From the NCBI GenBank assembly GCA_013151045.1, contig JAADIY010000010.1, positions 1 to 59,562 of the forward strand: DNA of 59,562 nucleotides, written 5' to 3'. Source of the stretch: Gammaproteobacteria bacterium. GTDB lineage: Bacteria > Pseudomonadota > Gammaproteobacteria > GCA-2400775. Of the stretch, positions 7,359-14,325 are shown piece by piece. Positions within the stretch are counted from its first letter, which is position 1. The number at the start of each line of letters is the position of its first letter. A model generated the notes under the pieces. The model worked only from the letters and a program-made list of their open reading frames with translations. It was not told where the DNA came from and did not search any database. Both the position numbers and the translations under genes were made by a program.

Positions 7359-7679
7359 ATGCTGATTATTGAAACCACCGTTTTTAGTCGCCTTATTCAA
7401 GAGTTAATGAATGACGACGACTATCGCAAGCTACAAGAAGCCTTGATCACCCGCCCTGAGATGGGGGATTTAATCAAAGGCAGTGGTGGATTGCGTAAGG
7501 TGCGTTGGAAATTAGAAGGCAGTGGTAAGAGTGGCGGAGTACGCGTGATTTATTACTGGGCAGTATCGGCCGATCAAATCCGTATGCTGTATGTTTATAA
7601 GAAATCACGTCAAACAGATTTAAGCCCAGATCAGGTCGTAATATTGAAAGACATAGTAGAGAGATGGTCGGATGGATAA
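7359..7679 (+). CDS. higB: HigB-type toxin (RelE/ParE superfamily)
   Basis: 106-residue RelE-fold toxin close to the HigB2/NadT group. Family features are ETTVFSRLIQELMNDDDYR, PEMGDLIKGSGGLRKVRW, GKSGGVRVIYYW and LYVYKKSRQTDLS. Such toxins cleave ribosome-bound mRNA and are blocked by the HigA antitoxin encoded next. The toxin-first order with an 8-base overlap is typical of higBA. The start is placed at ATG 7359; no Shine-Dalgarno is present, consistent with the leaderless promoter. The cargo position matches brnTA in module A. Confidence 0.9.
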   Translation: MLIIETTVFSRLIQELMNDDDYRKLQEALITRPEMGDLIKGSGGLRKVRWKLEGSGKSGGVRVIYYWAVSADQIRMLYVYKKSRQTDLSPDQVVILKDIVERWSDG

Positions 7680-7962
7680 TAAAATGTTTACTGAACTATT
7701 AGGTAGTGTGAAAGAGATGGATCAGATTGCGCAAGGCAAGAAAAAGCCAGCGCGAGCCATCCATTTTCCCGAACCTGAAATCAAAGCGATACGAGAAAAG
7801 ACCGGTTTATCGCAATCAAACTTTGCCTTATTGATTGGTGTCAGCAAACGCACCTTAGAGAACTGGGAACAAGGACGACGACATCCGACTGGCCCAGCGA
7901 AAGTTTTATTGCGTTTGCTTAATGATGATCCTAAACATGCGATTGAAACCTTGCATCAGTAA
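7672..7962 (+). CDS. higA: HigA/NadS-type XRE antitoxin
   Basis: 96-residue antitoxin with a helix-turn-helix near residues 48-80 (IREKTGLSQSNFALLIGVSK, then RTLENWEQGRRHPTGPA), the classic XRE pattern of HigA/NadS proteins. It overlaps the higB stop by eight bases, implying translational coupling. It should bind the palindrome at 7332-7348 and repress the operon, which is established behaviour for this family. A short linker then the conserved repeat copy B (from 7970) follows. Confidence 0.9.
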   Translation: MDNKMFTELLGSVKEMDQIAQGKKKPARAIHFPEPEIKAIREKTGLSQSNFALLIGVSKRTLENWEQGRRHPTGPAKVLLRLLNDDPKHAIETLHQ

Positions 7963-7969
7963 CATCTGA

Positions 7970-8310
7970 CCGCCTATCACGGCGCTTGCACCATCTTCCA
8001 GTCATCAACCCACTTGCAGCCAGGCAAGCGCGGTGCCAGGCCGCATTGTGCCATTTTTATTTAGCTGCCTTCGTTAAATTGAGATGAACCCATGAGGTGT
8101 CACAGAGGCTAACGCCCCTGAACTGATAGTGAGATAAAAACAAATAAAATTACGCGCGCTAACGCGAGCGTTAGTCAATCTAGGTCACCCCCCGTCCTCC
8201 TTGCAGGGGGCTTTAGCCGGGCAAGAAACATAATGTAATCATGCGCAATAGTCCCGTTGCACAAGCCCACAAACAGCGTGGGCAGCGCACCGTGCCTATT
8301 GCGGACAATT
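7970..8310. repeat. Conserved ~340-bp structured non-coding repeat, copy B
   Basis: Homologous along its length to 2758-3101, starting with the same CCGCCTATCACGGCGCTTGC eight bases after higA and ending with GC-rich nested arms. A perfect hairpin CTAACG-CGAG-CGTTAG (8159-8174) is clearer here than in copy A. The order integrase-TA-repeat is the same in both modules although the TA genes are unrelated. Confidence 0.8.
8243..8304. other. 62-nt foldable element at the end of repeat copy B
   Basis: Second copy of the nested inverted arms (CGCAATAG / CTATTGCG outer, GCCCAC / GTGGGC inner). It is almost identical to 3034-3095, with substitutions near the outer arm. This is the best-conserved part of the repeat and the best candidate for a functional site. 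Confidence 0.55.
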
Positions 8311-8455
8311 GCTCTCCTTGTCGGTCAGCGTCTGTTTTTAAATGATGATAATAATTATTTATCCAATCTCATTTTGCCTTATCCTGGTACGCTTGTAACT
8401 TGAGTCTAAGCTGACACTTTGTTTTCCTTATTCGTGGAGCGTTTGATTGGTCTAA

Positions 8456-8501
8456 GGTATATCGAATACCATCGAGGGTTTGAATCCCTCTCTCTTCGCC
8501 A
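8456..8501 (+). tRNA. tRNA-Ser-like 3' fragment (probable integration-site remnant)
   Basis: A class II-type variable arm (GGTAT-loop-ATACC, 8456-8470) is followed by T-arm GAGGG-TTTGAAT-CCCTC (8474-8490), acceptor strand TCTCTTC, discriminator G and encoded CCA (8499-8501). A matching GAAGAGA 5' acceptor strand and an anticodon arm are not found upstream, so this is not a complete gene. tRNA 3' ends are common tyrosine-recombinase targets. Here the fragment separates accessory from ordinary chromosomal sequence. Confidence 0.65.
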
Positions 8502-8760
8502 TTTATTTTCAATAAAGGGTATAGATGGCCCAAAGGGCGAGCACAGCAAGTAATCTTGCTTACAGGCAATAAATATCTACACAGATAGTACGTCTTTACC
8601 CTGGCTAGAAAAACACTGCACTAACGTTAATATGTATCTTTGTTATCAATCGCTAGGCTAGCTATAGGTTTATTATTGAAACCGTATATTGCATGTTACA
8701 AATCGATACACACTGTTACCGTACTGCAAAGCTTTGTTGAACGTTAGTGGTTACTCTAAA
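8502..8760. other. Intergenic stretch without recognisable gene
   Basis: The interval between the tRNA fragment and the spy-like gene. It is AT-rich and probably holds the spy promoter, but no convincing -35/-10 pair, regulator box or small gene could be supported. Confidence 0.5.
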
Positions 8761-8779
8761 CCTGTTTTTCAAAAACAGG
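8761..8779. promoter_or_regulatory. 19-bp palindrome overlapping the spy-like ribosome site
   Basis: CCTGTTTTT-C-AAAAACAGG has perfect 9-bp arms, and the right arm contains the AGG of the ribosome-binding site (AGGA, then ATG at 8788). It could be an operator, or a small mRNA hairpin that hides the ribosome site. Confidence 0.5.
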
Positions 8780-8787
8780 AATAAATC

Positions 8788-9279
8788 ATGAATATCAAAA
8801 AGATTGCTGCAATATCAGTGGTGAGTTTGTCATTATTAGGTGCAGGCAGTGTGGTCGTGCTTGCTGATGGTGGCTGGAAAAAAGGTGGCAATTGTCACAA
8901 TGGTCATGTTGCTAAACGTATTAGTAATAAGCTTGATCTAAATGAAAGCCAAGCGGCTGAATTAGATGAATTAATGGTGGAATTTAAAGAGTTTCGTCAA
9001 GCCATGTTCAAAGGTAAGAAAGAGGCTAAGTCTGAGCTTGCTGAATTATTAAATGCGCCACAATTTGATCGAGAAAAAGCATTGGCATTGATGGTAAGCA
9101 AGGCGCAAAACAAGGCTGGTGTGGTGGAGAGCCAAGCGCCTGATTTGATTGATGCTATAGCAGAATTCACGGATAGTCTAAACCCTGAGCAGCGTGCTAA
9201 AGCTGTGAAGTTCATTGAACGTAAAATGGGTCATGGCCACGGTGGTAAAGGACATCATAGTGGCGAGCGCTCCAGCTAA
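8788..9279 (+). CDS. Spy/CpxP-family periplasmic protein
   Basis: 163-residue exported protein. It has a signal peptide (MNIKKIAAISVVSLSLLGAG.., cleavage near ALADGG-like VLADGG), then a helical LTxxQ-type domain: LDLNESQAAELDELM and SLNPEQRAKAVKFIERK are the two LTxxQ-like turns of Spy/CpxP proteins. The ends are His/Gly-rich (NCHNGH, GHGHGGKGHHSG), which suggests metal binding. Family members are periplasmic chaperones or sensors of envelope and metal stress. It sits directly before an OmpR-type regulator and kinase, as cpxP and similar genes often do. Confidence 0.8.
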   Translation: MNIKKIAAISVVSLSLLGAGSVVVLADGGWKKGGNCHNGHVAKRISNKLDLNESQAAELDELMVEFKEFRQAMFKGKKEAKSELAELLNAPQFDREKALALMVSKAQNKAGVVESQAPDLIDAIAEFTDSLNPEQRAKAVKFIERKMGHGHGGKGHHSGERSS

Positions 9280-9319
9280 GCGATAAATTCGGTATTATCC
9301 GTATATTAGCAAAGACAGG

Positions 9320-9348
9320 CCCGCCTTCATTTGGCGGGTTTGTTGTTG
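9320..9348 (+). terminator. Rho-independent terminator after the spy-like gene
   Basis: Stem CCCGCC (9320-9325) / GGCGGG (9333-9338) with a 7-nt loop, then TTTGTTGTT. The T-tract is interrupted, so termination may be partial and allow read-through into the two-component genes. Confidence 0.6.
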
Positions 9349-9379
9349 TGCGAAAACCATAAGGTTGCAATGTCATTTT

Positions 9380-10057
9380 ATGCATAAAATACTACTAATC
9401 GACGATGATGAAGCTCTGGTTGCTCCACTGACAGAGTATTTGTCTCGTTTTGATTTCGCCTTGTCGGCAGATAGTCATCCACAAGAGGGTTTGGTACGAC
9501 TCAAGGATGATAATTTTGATGCGGTCATACTTGATGTGATGCTGCCGAGTATGGATGGTTTTGAAGTCTGTAAGGAGATCCGTAAATTTAGTTCCATACC
9601 GATTATCATGCTGACTGCGCGAGGTGATGTGATGGATCGTGTAGTTGGACTTGAGCTAGGTGCAGATGACTATTTGCCAAAACCTTTTGAACCTAGGGAG
9701 TTGGCGGCAAGATTACAAAACATTATTAAGAGATCGCCCGCTAACGATGGTAAAGACGATCTTGTTTTTCATTTTGATGGTCTAGAGATAGATACGCAAA
9801 GACGCAATGTAATAGTGCAGGGTGAAATACTCAAGCTCACAGGGAATGAATATGAGTTGCTGCTTATGTTTGCTAAAGAGCCAGGTAAAAAATTTCATCG
9901 AGATGAAATATTAAATCAGTTGCGTGGTATGGATGTTGATATTTTGACACGCGCGGTAGACATTTTAGTCAGTCGCTTACGTAGTAAGCTAAAACCCCTA
10001 GATTATATAGAGACTATTAGGGGTGTGGGATATACCTTTAATGGTGTTCGCCAATGA
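9380..10057 (+). CDS. OmpR-family response regulator (CpxR/RstA-like)
   Basis: 225-residue two-component regulator. The receiver domain is residues 1-~115, with acidic pocket DDDE (8-11), phospho-acceptor D52 (VILDVMLP), T79 and K101 (LPKPFEP). A winged-helix Trans_reg_C domain (~130-225) ends in the usual ETIRGVGYTF. The ATG at 9380 was preferred because conserved MHKILLIDDD begins there; an earlier TTG adds five atypical residues. It overlaps the kinase gene by four bases (ATGA). The Spy-like neighbour suggests envelope or metal stress as the input. Confidence 0.9.
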   Translation: MHKILLIDDDEALVAPLTEYLSRFDFALSADSHPQEGLVRLKDDNFDAVILDVMLPSMDGFEVCKEIRKFSSIPIIMLTARGDVMDRVVGLELGADDYLPKPFEPRELAARLQNIIKRSPANDGKDDLVFHFDGLEIDTQRRNVIVQGEILKLTGNEYELLLMFAKEPGKKFHRDEILNQLRGMDVDILTRAVDILVSRLRSKLKPLDYIETIRGVGYTFNGVRQ

Positions 10058-11388
10058 GTATTTTGAGAGAAGAGGTGGTCAGTAATAGTGTTTGGGCAAA
10101 ACTCACTCGCTCATTGAGTTTTCGTTTGGTTATATTGTTTACGCTATTTACAATTACTATATTGGTTACACTAAAATTGGCTGTGGGTTTTGCTCTAGAT
10201 AGTCAATTTAAAGAGAATATCCGGCCTCATGTTGCGCAATATCTTGGTTATATAAGAAAAGAGATCGGTAACCCCCCTTCGGTTGAAAAGGCGCAGCAGT
10301 TAACAGACAACCTACCTATAGATATTGCTATCGTGGGTAAGAATGATAGATGGACCAGTTTAGAGAAATCTATCGATTTTAAATCATTGAACTTTCATAC
10401 ACACAAGCGGCATGGCGGCAAGGCTGTGGAAGTGACTCGTTTTAAAAATAGATTTATTTTGAAAACGACAAGCCAAAACCATCAATTATTTTTGCTGATG
10501 CCTGAGCGCCCTAAATTCGTTGAAAGTATCACGGCCGTATTGATAACCGCTGGTTTGGTTATACTGCTAATCTATTTATGCTACCGAATTATTCGATGGT
10601 TGTTTAATCCAGTGTCAGATATTCAAATAGGTGTGGCAAATTACAGTGAAGGTAATTTTGATCACCATATTCCAGTCCGGCGCAATGATGATTTAGGCAT
10701 GTTGGTAGAGCGGATTAATACCATGGCCAGCGATATCAAAAATATGCTTGATGCGAAACGACAGTTAATGCTGGGTGTGAGTCATGAATTGCGCTCACCT
10801 ATTACTCGAGCTAAAGTCAATGTCGCGCTGTTAGATGATTCACCCTATAAAGAAGCGCTTGATAGTGATCTGACTGAGATGGAAGCAATGATCAGTGAGT
10901 TATTAGAAAGCGAGCGGCTCAATACATCGCACCGTTCTTTAGACTTGGCGATATGCGACTTATCAATGCTGGTTGAGGAAGTATTGGTTGAAAGTTTTGC
11001 GGGTGAGAATATTTTATTTGATAATAAATTGAACTCGGTTAAATTGAACCTTGATGCTAAGCGAATTAAATTATTGCTGAGGAACTTAATATCGAATGCT
11101 TTACGCTATACCTCTGATGATGGTGCCCCTCCAGAAATACAAATATCTCGTTTAGATAAAAAAATCACATTGAGCGTCAGAGATCATGGTATGGGGATAT
11201 CACCCGAGCATATCGATAAGCTTACTGAGCCATTTTATCGTGTTGACAGTGCTCGAGCACGTCAAACTGGTGGTTATGGCCTGGGTTTATATTTATGTCG
11301 CTTGATTGTTGAGGCCCACGGTGGTGAACTGTCGATTAACAGTAAGCACGGCATTGGCACTACGGTGAACTTTACTCTTGAAGCGTGA
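10054..11388 (+). CDS. Sensor histidine kinase (CpxA-like architecture)
   Basis: 444 residues. Membrane helix 1 is ~23-48, a ~110-residue periplasmic sensor region follows, membrane helix 2 is ~158-184, and HAMP is ~184-235. The HisKA domain has H244 in GVSHELRSPI. The HATPase_c domain carries N-box NLISNALRY, G1 DHGMGIS and G2 GGYGLGLYL. All catalytic motifs are intact. The sensor contains HTHKRHGGK, which could bind metal. It is translationally coupled to the regulator. Confidence 0.9.
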   Translation: MSILREEVVSNSVWAKLTRSLSFRLVILFTLFTITILVTLKLAVGFALDSQFKENIRPHVAQYLGYIRKEIGNPPSVEKAQQLTDNLPIDIAIVGKNDRWTSLEKSIDFKSLNFHTHKRHGGKAVEVTRFKNRFILKTTSQNHQLFLLMPERPKFVESITAVLITAGLVILLIYLCYRIIRWLFNPVSDIQIGVANYSEGNFDHHIPVRRNDDLGMLVERINTMASDIKNMLDAKRQLMLGVSHELRSPITRAKVNVALLDDSPYKEALDSDLTEMEAMISELLESERLNTSHRSLDLAICDLSMLVEEVLVESFAGENILFDNKLNSVKLNLDAKRIKLLLRNLISNALRYTSDDGAPPEIQISRLDKKITLSVRDHGMGISPEHIDKLTEPFYRVDSARARQTGGYGLGLYLCRLIVEAHGGELSINSKHGIGTTVNFTLEA

Positions 11389-11521
11389 TCTGTTTTACAT
11401 ACTATCTATTATATATTAAGCATGGGTTCAAGCGTGTTGAGCTAAGTTTTCTTAATCTATTTCTCTGTGCCTATATTCACCATTTTTAGTTTAGAAAATT
11501 ATTAATTATTTGGAGTTATCA

Positions 11522-12073
11522 ATGTTTAAGCCGTTAGTTTCTATTCTCGCTTTCACTTCACTTGTACTTTCTAATGTATCGGTAGCGCATCATGTCAGTG
11601 ATCATAAAGTGGATGATATTTTGCTAACAAAAGGGCATGCACGCGTGATTGTTTCCGTTAGTGGTAGCAGTGTTGAGGTGGAATTGTATATTCCGACGGT
11701 GAATATGGTGTCTTTTGAAGGTGAGCCTAGCGATTCTGCGCAGCAAGCGGAATTTGATAGTGCGTCGACATGGCTTGCTGAGGCGAATAATGCGCTGACA
11801 TTTTCGGCTGAAGCGGAGTGTGTAGCTGTGGTGTCTGAAGTTAATATATCAAATATCGATGGTAAGGCGAAAGCAGACAATGCGGCGCTTGCAGAGTTTG
11901 ATGCTTATTATATTTTTGAGTGTGCTAAGCCAGAAGAATTGGGGCAGGTAACAGTGAATTTGTTTGAGCATTATCCAACGCATAAAGAAATTTTTAGCAA
12001 AAGGCAGGGTATTGGTAAAACTAAGCGTGGTAAGTTGAGTCCTGCAGAAAACAAAATAGGCTTAAGTGAATAG
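11522..12073 (+). CDS. ZrgA-like/DUF2796 periplasmic protein
   Basis: 183 residues from the ATG at 11522, which has GGAG seven bases upstream; the in-frame TTG at 11510 lies inside that signal. The signal peptide ends near VSVAHH. The body matches the DUF2796 (zinc-regulated ZrgA) layout: GHARVIVSVSGSSVEVELYI, VNMVSFEGEP, later FDAYYIFECAKPEELG and FEHYPTHKEI. ZrgA-type proteins are periplasmic and zinc-linked. It follows the Spy-like two-component set but is separated by ~130 bp. Confidence 0.7.
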   Translation: MFKPLVSILAFTSLVLSNVSVAHHVSDHKVDDILLTKGHARVIVSVSGSSVEVELYIPTVNMVSFEGEPSDSAQQAEFDSASTWLAEANNALTFSAEAECVAVVSEVNISNIDGKAKADNAALAEFDAYYIFECAKPEELGQVTVNLFEHYPTHKEIFSKRQGIGKTKRGKLSPAENKIGLSE

Positions 12074-12110
12074 GTCCATTTCAATCTGATTAAACCCAAT
12101 TAAATAGGGG

Positions 12111-12158
12111 CAGGGCACTTCATTGAGGCTGATGTTTTTACGCCAACAAAGTGCCCTG
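12111..12158. terminator. 10-bp inverted repeat between convergent genes, probable bidirectional terminator
   Basis: CAGGGCACTT (12111-12120) and AAGTGCCCTG (12149-12158) are perfect complements with a 28-nt loop, between the ZrgA-like and yceI genes. The flanking T/A tracts are weak, so efficiency is uncertain. Confidence 0.5.
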
Positions 12159-12167
12159 TCTATGGGT

Positions 12168-12728
12168 TTATTTGATGCCTTCTACTTCAAAAGTAAGTGT
12201 CATTGAGTCACCAATTGCTGGGCTACCATAGGTAATGCCAAAATCAGCTCGACTGATCGTTGCTGATGCGTCGAAACCACACACTTCCTTTTTGTTAAAA
12301 GGATGAACTCCGCAGCTAATTTTGCTGACATTTAATGTTACTGCTTTGCTTGTGCCGGCAATAGTCAGCTCTCCTTCTACCGTAGCAGTATTCCCATTAA
12401 TGCTGACTTTCGTTGATTCATAAGTGATTTCAGGAAATTCCGCTGCATTAAGAAAGTCAGGTGAGCGTAAATGATCATCGCGTTTTTTATGACCAGTATC
12501 GACAGATTCAGCATCGATAATGATCTTTACGGAACCTGTTTTGGCTTCCTGATCAATAACAATGCTACCTTCGGTTTTGTTAAAACGACCATGCATGGTT
12601 GAAAACCCAAGATGGTCAATAGCAAAATGTGGGTAGGTATGTGTTGGGTCTATCGTGTACGTTACCGGTGCAGCAATAGTGATTATGGGAAGAATTAGCG
12701 TGCTGCTAATAATAATTTCTCTTAGCAT
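12168..12728 (-). CDS. yceI: YceI-family periplasmic lipid-binding protein
   Basis: 186-residue exported protein. A signal peptide (LREIIISSTLILPIITIAAP) precedes a YceI lipocalin-like barrel: YTIDPTHTYPHFAIDHLGFS at the amino end, then GRFNKTEGSIVID, KKRDDHLRSPDFLNAAEFPE, GELTIAGTSKAVTL and SRADFGITYG. The family binds isoprenoid lipids such as polyprenyl chains. The ATG at 12728 has AAGGAG seven bases upstream. The preceding gene on the same strand encodes a polytopic membrane protein. Confidence 0.9.
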   Translation of the reverse strand: MLREIIISSTLILPIITIAAPVTYTIDPTHTYPHFAIDHLGFSTMHGRFNKTEGSIVIDQEAKTGSVKIIIDAESVDTGHKKRDDHLRSPDFLNAAEFPEITYESTKVSINGNTATVEGELTIAGTSKAVTLNVSKISCGVHPFNKKEVCGFDASATISRADFGITYGSPAIGDSMTLTFEVEGIK

Positions 12729-12777
12729 GATGTACTCCTTTTCATGGTTAAGTGAGAGGTTAAAAAATGAATAATAT

Positions 12778-13611
12778 TTAAAAGGGAATTGGGCCGGCAG
12801 CCTGCTCGGTTAGGAATACAGCGATACCTGCAGGAATTAGAAGCAAAATACTTAATTTGATAATGCGTAGCAAACCGTTTTTATAGCGCCATTCGAATAA
12901 CATGGCGGCGAGTGGAATGCTTGCTAAGGCAATTAATACATGCCAAGGCACCTTGGCGTATAAAACAGAAGCGATGCCAATCAGCGCGCATAAAACTGAT
13001 ACGGAAAAGTAAAAGCCGGCACTATGATCGATTCGCCTGCTTAGGCCATACAGAGAGATGGCAGCGGCGCTGGCGCCAATAGCGATCCCGAGTTCGCCGA
13101 GTAGGGATGACGCCCCGACCAAAGCACAAAGACCGGTAGCGAACCCCAGTATTGTCGCTGAAATACTGCTTGCGATATCTTCGTCACGTAGTTGATGAAA
13201 GGCGAAAGTTAACCATATCGCATAGATAGCTGCTCCGCCGCCCATAATTAACTGCTGTGTAATATCAAGACGTATTAACCTTGGCCAAATCAACCAGCCT
13301 ACGGCTATAACGGCAAGAGTAATCAAAATTCTTTGTAGGGTGGCAGCAGAGCAGCTGAGGTGAAAGATAACACCAACGATAACAGCACCCATGCCAAGAA
13401 TAACCAATTTACGTGAGCTGCTAAGTGGTGTCAGTCTGCCGTCTAGAATAAGCCATGCAGCAATAAAATAAGCGATTGTAAAAACAATTGTTGACCACCA
13501 GGCATAACGTTTTGGCAATATCGCTCCAGCGATCAAGGCGATGACGAAAGGTACAATTCCCGCTTCTATTACGGGATGGTTAAGTAACTCGTTTTGAAGT
13601 AATGCCTGCAT
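12778..13611 (-). CDS. Polytopic membrane protein, unknown
   Basis: 277 residues, almost entirely hydrophobic, with eight or nine membrane segments (for example GIVPFVIALIAGAILP, STIVFTIAYFIAAWLIL, LVILGMGAVIVGVIFHL, LSILLLIPAGIAVFLTEQ). I do not recognise the family and see no catalytic or transport signature. The gene lies 50 bp upstream of yceI on the same strand, so the two could share a transcript. A ribosome site is weak (GGGAGC before the ATG). Confidence 0.7.
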   Translation of the reverse strand: MQALLQNELLNHPVIEAGIVPFVIALIAGAILPKRYAWWSTIVFTIAYFIAAWLILDGRLTPLSSSRKLVILGMGAVIVGVIFHLSCSAATLQRILITLAVIAVGWLIWPRLIRLDITQQLIMGGGAAIYAIWLTFAFHQLRDEDIASSISATILGFATGLCALVGASSLLGELGIAIGASAAAISLYGLSRRIDHSAGFYFSVSVLCALIGIASVLYAKVPWHVLIALASIPLAAMLFEWRYKNGLLRIIKLSILLLIPAGIAVFLTEQAAGPIPF

Positions 13612-13796
13612 TAAAGCTCCCTGAATTGATAGCTAGTGTAACGGTTACTGTGACTCTGATAAATCAGCTAGGCGTAACATTTTGTTTCATATAGAACAAT
13701 GAATAGTTTTCTAGCATGGTAGCAGTTCGTCAAGGCTGCGATGGTTGATAAATTGATTAGTTTGACAGCCTCAATGAGGCGATGTGGAGTTTTGGT

Positions 13797-14213
13797 TTAA
13801 TCTTGTTTATGTTGATAAGCCAAAATGCGGCTAGCGGGGGTGCGTAGTTGTTCGTTTAAATAGACGCAGAAGTCAGCTTGATAGTCTTGTTCACTGATGG
13901 CAAGGCGCATACATTCCAGCCATGCTCGCGCATCAGGATCATCGATAGGAAAGGGCGCATGAATTTTAGGGATATTAACCGCGCCATATTTTTCTTTATA
14001 CAGACGAGGGCCGCCTAGCCAACCACAAAGAAACAAGGATAATTTATCAATAGATGAAGTGAGATCATCTGGGTGCATACCGCGGATTGTTTTGGCGAAT
14101 GCTAAGGTGTCCATTTTATGATAGAAATTTTCGACAAGCCTTCGAATACCTTCGATGCCGCCGGCAGCAAGAAAAGAGCTATCACTATTTCCGTATTGAG
14201 TGGGTGATGTCAA
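13797..14213 (-). CDS. Group II truncated haemoglobin
   Basis: 138 residues. Features of trHbII are visible: B10 Tyr in VENFYHKMD (Y31), RGMHPDDL, LFLCGWLGGPRLYKEKYG, proximal His H85 in KIHAPFPI, and the group-typical Trp in DARAWLECM (W98). Group II haemoglobins bind O2 and NO and often serve in NO detoxification. The gene follows nirK on the same strand, beyond a terminator, so the pair probably forms a nitrosative-stress neighbourhood with NsrR nearby. Confidence 0.9.
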   Translation of the reverse strand: MTSPTQYGNSDSSFLAAGGIEGIRRLVENFYHKMDTLAFAKTIRGMHPDDLTSSIDKLSLFLCGWLGGPRLYKEKYGAVNIPKIHAPFPIDDPDARAWLECMRLAISEQDYQADFCVYLNEQLRTPASRILAYQHKQD

Positions 14214-14258
14214 AGTAACTGGGCCGAATATTTTTAATAATTAAATTATTTAGTAGGC

Positions 14259-14292
14259 AAAAAGCACCCTCGATAGTATACATCGGGGGTGC
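14259..14292 (-). terminator. Rho-independent terminator after nirK
   Basis: On the minus strand GCACCCCCGAT-loop-ATCGAGGGTGC (11 bp with one G-T pair) is followed by TTTTTGCC. It lies 34 bp after the nirK stop. Confidence 0.8.
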
Positions 14293-14325
14293 TGCCATGT
14301 GGCGTTGTGACTTAAGTGAGAGGTG

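Noticed and set aside
8369-8569. Minus-strand 66-codon frame
   Set aside because: It runs antisense through the tRNA-Ser-like fragment and has no protein features.
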